A program made the translations under genes and the position numbers. The notes beneath the pieces were generated by a model. That model saw only the letters and a program-made list of their open reading frames with translations, was not told the DNA's origin and made no database searches. From positions 60,597 through 124,596 of the forward strand of contig NZ_BJCL01000016.1 of the NCBI RefSeq assembly GCF_005403045.1: a stretch of DNA of 64,000 bases. The letters run 5' to 3'. Each line of letters opens with the position of its first letter. Within the stretch, counting starts at the first letter, position 1. The stretch comes from Pseudaquabacterium pictum. Its GTDB lineage: Bacteria; Pseudomonadota; Gammaproteobacteria; Burkholderiales; Burkholderiaceae_C. Shown in pieces: positions 47,367-55,758 of the stretch.

Positions 47367-48455
47367 ATGGCAGCCGATGCCGCACTCGATGCCCTGATCG
47401 ACCAGGTGCGCGCCGCGCGCGCCGACAAGACGCCGCTGGCCATCACCGGCGGCGGCACCAAGGCCTTCTACGGCGGGCCAGTGCAGGGCACGCCGCTGGA
47501 TGTGACGCCGCTGGCCGGCATCAGCAGCTACGAGCCCAGCGAGCTGGTCGTCACCGTGCGCGCCGGCACGCCGCTGGCCACGCTGGAGGCGGCGCTGGCG
47601 GAGAAAGGCCAGTGCCTGCCGTTCGAGCCGCCGCGCTTCGGGCCGGCATCCACCGTGGGTGGCATGGTGGCCGCCGGCCTGGCCGGGCCGGCGCGGGCGG
47701 CGGTGGGCGGCGTGCGCGATTACGTGCTGGGTGCCACCCTGCTCAACGGCCAGGCCGAGGTGCTGAGCTTCGGCGGCCAGGTGATGAAGAACGTGGCCGG
47801 CTATGACGTGTCGCGTCTGCTGGCCGGCAGCCTGGGCGTGCTGGGCGTGCTGTGCGAGGTCAGCCTGAAGGTGCTGCCGGTGCCGGTGGCCAGCGCCACA
47901 CTGCGCTTCGAGCTGGACCAGGCCGCGGCGCTGAAGCAGCTCAACACCTGGGGCGGCCAGCCGCTGCCGGTGAACGCCAGCGCCTGGTGGGACGGCATGC
48001 TGGTGCTGCGGCTGTCGGGTGCGGCAGCCGCGGTGCAGTCGGCCCGGCGGCGGCTGGGCGGCGAGCCGGTGGACGATGCGCTGGCGGCCTGCTTCTGGCA
48101 GGGCCTGCGCGACCAGACCGACGAGTTCTTCATCGGCGCGCACAAGGCGGTGCAGGCCGGCGCCACGCTGTGGCGGCTGTCGGTGCCGCAGACGGCGCCG
48201 GCGCTGGCCCTGCCGGGCGAGCAGCTGCTGGAATGGGGTGGCGGCCAGCGCTGGGTGGTGACCACCGCCACCGCGGCCACGCTGCGCGAGGCGGCGGCGC
48301 GGGTGGGCGGCCATGCCAGTGCCTTCCGTGGCGGTGCGCCGGGTGACGCGTTTGCGCCGCTGGCCGCGCCGCTGCTGCGCATCCACCAGGGGTTGAAGGA
48401 TGCCTTCGATCCCGACCGGATCTTCAACCCCGGCCGGTTGTACCCGGGGCTGTGA
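47367..48455 (+). CDS. glcE: Glycolate oxidase FAD-binding subunit GlcE
   Basis: 362 residues. Second FAD-binding subunit of glycolate oxidase, shorter than GlcD. It shows the PCMH FAD fold with ITGGGTKAFYGG near the start, FGPASTVGGMVAAGLAGPAR around 90-110, and LNGQAEVLSFGGQVMKNVAGYD, a strong GlcE motif. The C-terminus RIHQGLKDAFDPDRIFNPGR is the common end of this family. It begins two bases after glcD stops. Its stop is followed within three bases by the methyltransferase gene, so glcF has been displaced by three inserted genes. Confidence 0.95.
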   Translation: MAADAALDALIDQVRAARADKTPLAITGGGTKAFYGGPVQGTPLDVTPLAGISSYEPSELVVTVRAGTPLATLEAALAEKGQCLPFEPPRFGPASTVGGMVAAGLAGPARAAVGGVRDYVLGATLLNGQAEVLSFGGQVMKNVAGYDVSRLLAGSLGVLGVLCEVSLKVLPVPVASATLRFELDQAAALKQLNTWGGQPLPVNASAWWDGMLVLRLSGAAAAVQSARRRLGGEPVDDALAACFWQGLRDQTDEFFIGAHKAVQAGATLWRLSVPQTAPALALPGEQLLEWGGGQRWVVTTATAATLREAAARVGGHASAFRGGAPGDAFAPLAAPLLRIHQGLKDAFDPDRIFNPGRLYPGL

Positions 48456-48457
48456 CC

Positions 48458-49129
48458 ATGGCCGGCACGCCCGCCGCCACGCCGCACAGCATGGCGCAGT
48501 ACTACCGGCAGCGCGCGGCCTGTTACGAGCGGGTGTATGCCAAGCCCGAGCGCCAGGCCGACCTGCGGGCGATGGAGGCCTGGCTGCCCGGGCTGTTCGC
48601 CGGCCGGCGGGTGCTGGAGATCGCCACCGGCACCGGATGGTGGACACCGCATGGCGCCGCACAGGCCGCGCACTGGCGCGCCACCGACCTGAACCCCGAG
48701 ACCCTGGCCGTGGCCCGCGCCAAGCCGGCGATGCCGGCGGGCGTGCAGTTCCAGACCGTGGACGCCTACACGCTGGCCGAACTGGGCGATGACACCTTCG
48801 ACGCGGCGTATGCCGGCTGCTGGTGGAGCCATGTGCCGCTGGCCCGCCTGCCCGCCTGGCTGGACACCCTGCACGCCCGGCTGGCACCCGGCGCGGTGGT
48901 GGTGATGCTGGACAACCGCTTCGTGCCCACCAGCAGCACACCCATCACCCGCAGCGACGCCGACGGCAACACCTACCAGCTGCGCCCGCTGGACGACGGC
49001 AGCACCCACGAGGTGCTGAAGAACTTCCCCACGCCCGACCAGGCGGTGGCGGCCCTGGGCCCGCGGGCGCGGGACGCGCAGTGGGTGGACTGGACCCACT
49101 ACTGGGCCCTGGTCTACACGCTGTCATGA
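48458..49129 (+). CDS. Class I SAM-dependent methyltransferase
   Basis: 223-residue methyltransferase. Motif I is VLEIATGTGWW near 50-60, the acidic residue in ATDLNPETL and the later VDAYTLAEL complete the SAM pocket. No substrate-specific motif is recognised. It starts three bases after glcE and its stop overlaps the next start (ATGA), so it is locked into the glycolate operon. Its role there is unclear; it could modify a quinone or a small acid. Confidence 0.82.
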   Translation: MAGTPAATPHSMAQYYRQRAACYERVYAKPERQADLRAMEAWLPGLFAGRRVLEIATGTGWWTPHGAAQAAHWRATDLNPETLAVARAKPAMPAGVQFQTVDAYTLAELGDDTFDAAYAGCWWSHVPLARLPAWLDTLHARLAPGAVVVMLDNRFVPTSSTPITRSDADGNTYQLRPLDDGSTHEVLKNFPTPDQAVAALGPRARDAQWVDWTHYWALVYTLS

Positions 49130-49482
49130 CCCTGCTGCACGGCCTGGCGATCCTGCTGCTGTGCCAGTCGGCCGGCGAGGCGCTGGTGCGCCTGCTGCAC
49201 CTGCCGCTGCCCAGCCCGGTGCTGGGCCTGCTGCTGCTGATGGCCGCCCTGGCCTGGCCGCGGCTGCGCGCGCCGGCCGGCCAGGCGGCCGATGCGCTGC
49301 TGCAGCACCTGTCGCTGCTGTTCGTGCCGGTGGGCGTGGGCGTGATGACGCACCTGGCCCTGCTGTCGCAGCATGGGCTGCGGATGGCGCTGGCGCTGCT
49401 GCTGTCCACCTGGCTGGGCCTGGCCGTCACCGGCTGGGTGCTGGATGCCCTGCTGCCGGCCGAGCCGGCCCCCGCGCCATGA
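49126..49482 (+). CDS. lrgA: CidA/LrgA-family membrane protein
   Basis: 118 residues with four hydrophobic helices. The LrgA signature is PLPSPVLGLLLLMAAL, and SLLFVPVGVGVMTH follows near the middle. This family, once called holin-like, works with LrgB. LrgAB pairs export pyruvate or other small acids in some Gram-positive bacteria. The plant chloroplast glycolate/glycerate transporter PLGG1 is an LrgA-LrgB fusion. Here the gene overlaps the methyltransferase and lrgB by ATGA and lies inside a glycolate oxidase operon. That favours a role in glycolate or glycerate movement. Confidence 0.88.
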   Translation: MTLLHGLAILLLCQSAGEALVRLLHLPLPSPVLGLLLLMAALAWPRLRAPAGQAADALLQHLSLLFVPVGVGVMTHLALLSQHGLRMALALLLSTWLGLAVTGWVLDALLPAEPAPAP

Positions 49483-50213
49483 CCACCACCCCCGCGATGC
49501 AGGAGGTGGTGCAGCTGTGGGTGTACCTGTCGGCCACGCCGCTGTTCGGGCTGACGGCCACGCTGAGCGTCTACCTGGCAGCCCAGGCGGTCTACCAGCG
49601 GCTGGACCACGCGCCCTGGGCCAACCCGGTGCTGTGGACGGTGGTGGCGCTGGCCGGCCTGCTGCTGGCCACCGGCGTGCCCTACCCGGCCTACTTCTCC
49701 GGCGCGCAGTTCATCCATTTCCTGCTGGGGCCGGCGGTGGTGGCGCTGGGCTGGCCGCTGTGGCAGCGCCGGGCGCAGCTGCGCCAGCGTGGCCTGGCCC
49801 TGCTGGCCGCGGCGCTGACCGGCGGTGTGGCGGCCAGCGCCAGCGCGGTGGCCATCGGCTGGGCGCTGGGCCTGCCGGTGGAGGTGCTGGCCTCGCTGGC
49901 GCCGAAATCCACCACCGCGCCAGTGGCCATGGGCATCGCCGCGCAGCTGGGCGGCATCCCGGCGCTGGCGGCGGTGCTGGCGGTGCTGACCGGCCTGGTC
50001 GGCGCCATCAGCGGCCCGTACCTGTTCACCCTGCTGCGCATCCGCCGGCCGCTGGTGCGCGGCTTTGCACTGGGCACGGCCAGCCACGGCATCGGCGCGG
50101 CCCGCGCGCTGCAGGTGCACCCCGATGCCGGCGCCTACGCCGGCCTGGCCCTGGGCCTGCAGGCGGTGCTGGCCGCGCTGCTGATGCCATTGCTGGCCGG
50201 CTGGCTGACCTGA
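49479..50213 (+). CDS. lrgB: LrgB-family membrane transporter
   Basis: 244 residues with about seven hydrophobic helices. LrgB landmarks are LAPKSTTAPVAMGIA, a segment conserved between LrgB and the C-terminal half of PLGG1, and GTASHGIGAARAL. ATGA overlap with lrgA, and 31 bases before glcF. By analogy with plant PLGG1 it may carry glycolate, glycerate or glyoxylate. The older murein-hydrolase model does not explain why it sits within glcDEF. Confidence 0.88.
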   Translation: MTTTPAMQEVVQLWVYLSATPLFGLTATLSVYLAAQAVYQRLDHAPWANPVLWTVVALAGLLLATGVPYPAYFSGAQFIHFLLGPAVVALGWPLWQRRAQLRQRGLALLAAALTGGVAASASAVAIGWALGLPVEVLASLAPKSTTAPVAMGIAAQLGGIPALAAVLAVLTGLVGAISGPYLFTLLRIRRPLVRGFALGTASHGIGAARALQVHPDAGAYAGLALGLQAVLAALLMPLLAGWLT

Positions 50214-50244
50214 CCCCATCAAGAACCCGAGACAACGCCCCGCG

Positions 50245-51486
50245 ATGCAAACCAACCTGGCTCCCGAGTTCCAAGGCACGCCCGACGGCGAGGCGGCTGA
50301 GGCCATCCTGCGCAAGTGCGTGCACTGCGGCTTCTGCACCGCCACCTGCCCCACCTACCAGCTGCTGGGCGACGAGCTGGACGGCCCGCGCGGCCGCATC
50401 TACCTGATGAAGCAGGTGCTCGAAGGCGCCGCGCCCACCCGCGCCACGCAGCAGCACCTGGACCGCTGCCTCACCTGCCGCAACTGCGAGAGCACCTGCC
50501 CCAGCGGTGTGGACTACGGCCACCTGGTCGACATCGGCCGCAAGATCGTCGAGGCCAAGGTGCCGCGCCCGGCCGGCGAACGCACCGTGCGCTGGCTGCT
50601 GAAGGAGGGCCTGACCTCGCCGCTGTTCGGCCCGGCCATGGCCGTGGGCAAGCTGGTGCGGCCGCTGCTGCCGGGCACGCTGAAGGACAAGGTCCCCGGC
50701 GCCCGCCATCCGCGCGCCGGCCAGTGGCCGAAGAAGGAACGTGCCCGCAAGGTGCTGATGCTGGCCGGCTGTGTGCAGCCGGCGATGCTGCCCAACATCA
50801 ACGCCGCCACCGCCCGCGTGCTCGATGCCATCGGCATCCAGACCGTCATCGCCGACAAGGCCGGCTGCTGCGGCGCGCTGCGCACCCACCTGAACGACCA
50901 CGCCGGCGGCCTGGACGACATGCGCCGCAACATCGACGCCTGGTGGCCGCTGGTCGAGGCCGGCCAGGTCGAGGCCATCGTGATGAACGCCAGCGGCTGC
51001 GGCGTGCAGGTCAAGGACTACGGCCATGCGCTGGCCGGCGATGCCGCCTACGCCGAGAAGGCGGCCCGCATCAGCAGCCTGACGCGCGACCTGAGCGAGC
51101 TGCTGCCCGAGATCGTGGCCGTGCTCAAGCCCCGCATGGCCGATGCCCAGCCCGGCAGCCTGGCCTTCCACCCGCCCTGCACGCTGCAGCATGGCCAGCA
51201 GCTGCGCGGCGGCGTGGAGCAGGGCCTGCGGGCGCTGGGCTTCGACGTGGCGGTGGCGCTGAACGAGCCGCACCTGTGCTGCGGCTCGGCCGGCACCTAC
51301 AGCGTGCTGCAGCCCGAGCTCAGCCACCAGCTGCGCGACCGCAAGCTCGGCCACCTGGCCGAGCTGCAGCCCACCGCCATCGTGTCGGCCAACGTCGGCT
51401 GCATCCAGCACCTGCAGAGCGGCACCAGCACGCCGGTCAAGCACTGGGTGGAGGCGCTGGACGAGGCGCTGCATCCGGCCCCTTGA
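50245..51486 (+). CDS. glcF: Glycolate oxidase iron-sulfur subunit GlcF
   Basis: 413 residues. Two [4Fe-4S] ferredoxin-type clusters are bound by CxxCxxCxxxCP at C25, C28, C31, C35 and at C75, C78, C81, C85. Two CCG domains follow (AGCCGALRTH, and CCGSAGTYSVLQPELS near the end), as in heterodisulfide-reductase-like subunits. It passes electrons from GlcD/GlcE to the quinone pool at the inner membrane. It is separated from glcE by three genes in the same direction, still within 31 bases of lrgB, so it remains in the operon. Confidence 0.95.
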   Translation: MQTNLAPEFQGTPDGEAAEAILRKCVHCGFCTATCPTYQLLGDELDGPRGRIYLMKQVLEGAAPTRATQQHLDRCLTCRNCESTCPSGVDYGHLVDIGRKIVEAKVPRPAGERTVRWLLKEGLTSPLFGPAMAVGKLVRPLLPGTLKDKVPGARHPRAGQWPKKERARKVLMLAGCVQPAMLPNINAATARVLDAIGIQTVIADKAGCCGALRTHLNDHAGGLDDMRRNIDAWWPLVEAGQVEAIVMNASGCGVQVKDYGHALAGDAAYAEKAARISSLTRDLSELLPEIVAVLKPRMADAQPGSLAFHPPCTLQHGQQLRGGVEQGLRALGFDVAVALNEPHLCCGSAGTYSVLQPELSHQLRDRKLGHLAELQPTAIVSANVGCIQHLQSGTSTPVKHWVEALDEALHPAP

Positions 51487-51573
51487 CCACGGGGGCGCAG
51501 CGCCGGGCCACGTGACGCCCGCGTGACGCCTGCCCGCCTACAACGGCGGCAGGACGACACGATGGAGCGCACG

Positions 51574-54500
51574 ATGACCCGACGTTGGCCCACCGCTTGG
51601 CTGCTCGCCGCAGCCACCCTGCTGGCCGCCTGTGGCGGCGGCAACGACCCGGCCACCGGCGATGCCGGCCAGGCGGAGCGCCGCAGCGGCCAGGCGCTGC
51701 TGGGCACCGGCGGCGGCCGGGTGCTGGGCATCGACGGTGCATCGGTCGAGGTGCCGGCCGGTGCGCTGGGCGCCGACGCCACCGTCGGCATCGCGCGCGA
51801 CGACACCGGTGCGCCACCGTTGCCGTCGCGCTTCGTGCCGGCCAGCAGCACCTTCGCCGTCACCCCGCACGGCCAGAACTTCCGCCAGCCGGTGACGGTG
51901 CGCATCCCGTACGACGCCGGCGCACTGCGCGCCGACCAGCGCCCGGCGGTGTTGAAGGGCAGCCCGGGCCAGCGCTGGCAGCTGCTGATGGACGCGGTGG
52001 TCGAAGACGGCACCGTGGCCGTGCAGGTGCAGAGCCTGTCCTACTTCGTCGTCGTGCCGGTGCCGCGCGCGGGGCTGATCTCCGGGGCCGGGACCGGCAT
52101 GCCGGATCCCGCGGTGTCGACAGTCCAGGTGCGGCTCGACAATGGCTGGAGCGCCCTGCCCGTGACCGGCAGCACCGCCCGGCTGGTGCAGCAGCCGGCG
52201 GCCGACACGCCGGCCCAACTGCGCATCACCGCGGCCATCGGCAGCGCGTCGGACCTGGCCAACCTGTGCAGCGGGCAGTTCGTCATCGGCAACGTCACCC
52301 GCAGCGGGGTGGTCTACCGCCTGCCGGGCGACGTCGCCGGCGTCAACCGCATCGCCACCGACCCGGCCAGCGAGCGCGCGTCGCGCCTGGCGGCCTACGT
52401 GCCCGACAGCGCCACCTGGCTGATCTGGGGCGACGAGAGCACGCCGCTGGCGCGTGACACCGCCTACAGCTCGCTGGAGACCATCAACGCCGCCTTCAGC
52501 CAATGGGACCCGCCTGACCCCGACTTCTGGACCGGCGAGCCCACCACCGACCTGCCGGCCGACGCGCTGGTCGACGCCTGGGGCACGCAGCACCGGCTGG
52601 GGCTGGTCTGCATCGAAGGCTGGGGCGGCTGGGAACTGCCGATCGCGGTGCAGCCGATCATGGTGGTGCGCGCCTTTCCGATCGACAGCGTGCTGATCAC
52701 CGCGCATCCACCGGCGCGCATGGACCGGCTGGTCGGCCAGCTGGTGACCCTGCCCTCGGCCTGGGTGGCGCCCGAGGCCGCCACGGCGCAGTGGCAGCAG
52801 CGGCTGCGCGACAGCACCACCTGGGCGGCCGTGCCCGACGTGCAGTTGCTGCCCGGCACCACCACCGTCGCCCCCGGGGTCTGGCAGTTTCTGGACGACA
52901 GCCTGCTGCTGTACGGCACCGCGCGCGCGGCCGACGACGGCACCAGCTACCGCCTGCGGGTGTGCGCCAACACCCTGCCGGTGCGCTGCGCCTACAGCCG
53001 TGAAAGCCAGCTGCGCGTGTCCAGCAACTTCCCGGCGCCGGTGATCACCACCCAGCCGGTCGGGCGCCAGTACAACACCGGGCAGGTGGTGGACATGACG
53101 GTGGCCTACCGCGGCCTGCCGCTGCCCGACCGCGTGACCTGGCAGACCCGGTTGTCCGACACCGACCCCTGGGTCGACGTGGGCGCGGGCTACCGCAACC
53201 TGCGCCCCAACTACCCGATCGAGGGCGACGAGGCCAGCACCGACCGCCTGACCGGCCTGCAGCCGCTGACCACCGCCGACCGCGGCCGCCAGTTCCGCGC
53301 CACCTACACCACGGTGGCCGGCACGGCCACCAGCGACGCCGCCAGCATCCAGGTCACCACCGGCCAGGCGCCGCCGGTCTTCACCGCGCAGCCGGCCGCC
53401 GCCACCGTCAGCGCCGGCAGCGCGGTGCTGTTCGCCACCGCCGTGGGCGGCGCGCAGCCGATGTCGTACCAGTGGCTCTTCAACGGCGTGCGCATTCCCG
53501 GGGCCAACGGGCCGCTGCTCACGCTGCACAGCGTCAATGCCGCCAACGCCGGGCTGTACCAGCTGGAGGTGAGCAATGTCGAAGCGACCGTGCGCAGCAC
53601 TGCCGCGCGGCTGACGGTGACGCAGGGCGCCCTGACCGGCATGCCGCCGGTCATCACCGGGCAGCCGGTGTCGTTGACGGTGGCGGCCGGCACGTCGGCG
53701 AGCTTTGCGGTGTCGGCCGGCGGCGGTGCGCTGGCCTACCAGTGGCAGCGCGACGGCATCAACCTGCCCGGCGCCACCGCAGCGGTGCTCACCATCCCCA
53801 GCGTGGCCGATGCCGACCGCGGTGCCTATGCGGTGGTGGTGTCCAACGCCAGCGGCGTGGCCAGCAGCCAGGTGGCGCTGTTGAACGTCGGCCCGGGTGG
53901 CACGGCACCGGTGCCCATGGCACCGGTCATCACCACGGCGCCGGTGGGCGTGGCGGTGCTGGTGGGCCAGCCCGCCCTGCTGGCGGTGGCTGCCAGCGGC
54001 AGCGGGCCGCTGGCCTACCGCTGGCAGCGCAACGGTGTGGATGTGGCCGGCGCCAGCGCTGCGGTGCTGCGCATCGATGCAGCCCAGGCCGGCGATGCGG
54101 GCGACTACACGGTGACGGTCAGCAATGCCGCCGGTGCGGCCACCAGCACCGCGGCCGGCCTGGTGGTCACCGCGGCGCCCGGTGCGCCCACCATCACGCT
54201 GCCGCCGCAGGCCCGCAGCGCGGTGGACGGCGGCAGCGCCACCTTCAGCGCCAGCGTGGCCGGCAACCCGGCGCCGCAATGCCTGTGGCTGCGCAACGGC
54301 ACCGTGATCCCCGGCGCCACCGACTGCAGCCGCCACACCACGCCGCCGCTGACGCTGGCCGACAACGGCGCGGTCTACACCCTGTTTGCCTCCAGCGCCG
54401 GTGGCCATGTGTTCGCCCAGGGGGCGGTGCTGACCGTCTTCACGGGCGTGCCGCCGGCCATCACGCAGCAACCCACGGCCCAGACCTGGCGCACTGACGC

Positions 54501-55731
54501 CATCGTCTTCAGCGTGGGCACCAGCGGCACCCCCGCACCGGCCATCGACTGGGCGGCCGACAACGAGCGCATCGGCACCAGCGGGCGGTACGTGCTGGGC
54601 GCCTGCAGCTTCGACTTTGTCGCCAGCGGCCCGGCACTCACCCTGACCGGCGTGGCCGAGGCCTGCATCGGCACCCGCTTCTTCGCCATCGCCCGCAACG
54701 ACGCCGGGCGGGTGGAAAGCACCAGCGTGGCCATCACCGCACCGGTGGTGGTGGCGTCGCGCCTGGCGGGGCTGCCCGGCAGCACCGGCAGCGCGGACGG
54801 CCCGGCCGACGTGGCACGCTTCAACACGCCCAACTACCTGGCGGTGGCACGCGACGGCAGCACAGCGGTGGGCGACTTCGGCAACAGCACGGTGCGCATC
54901 GTGCTGCCGGGTGGCACCGTGCGCACGCTGGCCGGCAGCCCGGGCGTGTTCGCCCATGCCGACGGCACCGGCAGCGCGGCGCGCTTTGCCGGCAACGGCG
55001 GCCTGGCCTTCGACAGCGCCGGCAACCTGTTCGTCAGCGACTGGGACAACCATGTCATCCGCCGCATCACGCCCGACGGCGTGGTCAGCACCTTCGCCGG
55101 CAGCCCGGGGGTGCCAGGCAGCGCCGACGGCACCGGCGCGGCGGCGCGCCTGCGCAACCCGAACGGTCTCGCCATCGATGCCGCAGACAACCTGTATGTC
55201 GTCGACTGGGGCAACCACACGGTGCGCAAGATCACCCCGGCGGGCGAGGTCAGCACCTTCGCCGGCGCCGCCGGCTTGGTGGGCAGCGCGGACGGCACCG
55301 GCGCGGCGGCGCGCTTCCGCACGCCCGGTGCGGTGGCCATCGACGGCGCCGGCAACCTGTATGTGACCGACATGTTCAACCATGCGGTGCGCAAGATCAC
55401 GCCTGCTGGGGTGGTCAGCACGCTGGCCGGCCAGCCGGGCTTGGCCGGCAACGTGGACGGCACCGGCAGTGCCGCACGCTTCGACACCCCGGCGTGGATC
55501 GCGGCCACCGGCGACGGCACGCTGTTCGTCGTCAGCGCAGCCGGCGACACGGTGCGGCGGGTGTCGGCCGGCGGCGTGGTCGACACCGTCGCGGGCGTGG
55601 CGGGCGACAGCAGCGTGCTGCGCCTGGGCGCCAACCCGCGCCTGCGCAACGCACGCGGCGTGTGGGCCGTCAGCGCCCGGGAACTGCTGCTCAATGCCGA
55701 CCATGCGCTGATCCATGTGCAACTGCCCTGA
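51574..55731 (+). CDS. Large lipoprotein with Ig-like domains and NHL repeat propeller
   Basis: 1385 residues. Signal peptide and lipobox LLAAC (Cys20). Residues about 45-165 contain a ZU5-like segment (GASVEVPAGALGADATVGIA). From about 490 to 1050 there are six Ig-like repeats of roughly 85 residues (pattern P-x-Q-P...Y-x-W...L-x-V), for example at APPVFTAQPAAATVSAG and MPPVITGQPVSLTVAAG. The C-terminal third (about 1060-1385) is a six-bladed NHL-type propeller with STFAGSPGVPGSADGTGAAAR-like repeats. The ATG at 51574 is chosen for its GGAG six bases upstream; 51562 is possible. Likely a surface binding or adhesion protein. The next gene is a large regulator. Confidence 0.85.
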   Translation: MTRRWPTAWLLAAATLLAACGGGNDPATGDAGQAERRSGQALLGTGGGRVLGIDGASVEVPAGALGADATVGIARDDTGAPPLPSRFVPASSTFAVTPHGQNFRQPVTVRIPYDAGALRADQRPAVLKGSPGQRWQLLMDAVVEDGTVAVQVQSLSYFVVVPVPRAGLISGAGTGMPDPAVSTVQVRLDNGWSALPVTGSTARLVQQPAADTPAQLRITAAIGSASDLANLCSGQFVIGNVTRSGVVYRLPGDVAGVNRIATDPASERASRLAAYVPDSATWLIWGDESTPLARDTAYSSLETINAAFSQWDPPDPDFWTGEPTTDLPADALVDAWGTQHRLGLVCIEGWGGWELPIAVQPIMVVRAFPIDSVLITAHPPARMDRLVGQLVTLPSAWVAPEAATAQWQQRLRDSTTWAAVPDVQLLPGTTTVAPGVWQFLDDSLLLYGTARAADDGTSYRLRVCANTLPVRCAYSRESQLRVSSNFPAPVITTQPVGRQYNTGQVVDMTVAYRGLPLPDRVTWQTRLSDTDPWVDVGAGYRNLRPNYPIEGDEASTDRLTGLQPLTTADRGRQFRATYTTVAGTATSDAASIQVTTGQAPPVFTAQPAAATVSAGSAVLFATAVGGAQPMSYQWLFNGVRIPGANGPLLTLHSVNAANAGLYQLEVSNVEATVRSTAARLTVTQGALTGMPPVITGQPVSLTVAAGTSASFAVSAGGGALAYQWQRDGINLPGATAAVLTIPSVADADRGAYAVVVSNASGVASSQVALLNVGPGGTAPVPMAPVITTAPVGVAVLVGQPALLAVAASGSGPLAYRWQRNGVDVAGASAAVLRIDAAQAGDAGDYTVTVSNAAGAATSTAAGLVVTAAPGAPTITLPPQARSAVDGGSATFSASVAGNPAPQCLWLRNGTVIPGATDCSRHTTPPLTLADNGAVYTLFASSAGGHVFAQGAVLTVFTGVPPAITQQPTAQTWRTDAIVFSVGTSGTPAPAIDWAADNERIGTSGRYVLGACSFDFVASGPALTLTGVAEACIGTRFFAIARNDAGRVESTSVAITAPVVVASRLAGLPGSTGSADGPADVARFNTPNYLAVARDGSTAVGDFGNSTVRIVLPGGTVRTLAGSPGVFAHADGTGSAARFAGNGGLAFDSAGNLFVSDWDNHVIRRITPDGVVSTFAGSPGVPGSADGTGAAARLRNPNGLAIDAADNLYVVDWGNHTVRKITPAGEVSTFAGAAGLVGSADGTGAAARFRTPGAVAIDGAGNLYVTDMFNHAVRKITPAGVVSTLAGQPGLAGNVDGTGSAARFDTPAWIAATGDGTLFVVSAAGDTVRRVSAGGVVDTVAGVAGDSSVLRLGANPRLRNARGVWAVSARELLLNADHALIHVQLP

Positions 55732-55758
55732 CGAGACGGTGCGAACATCGCCGGCGCG

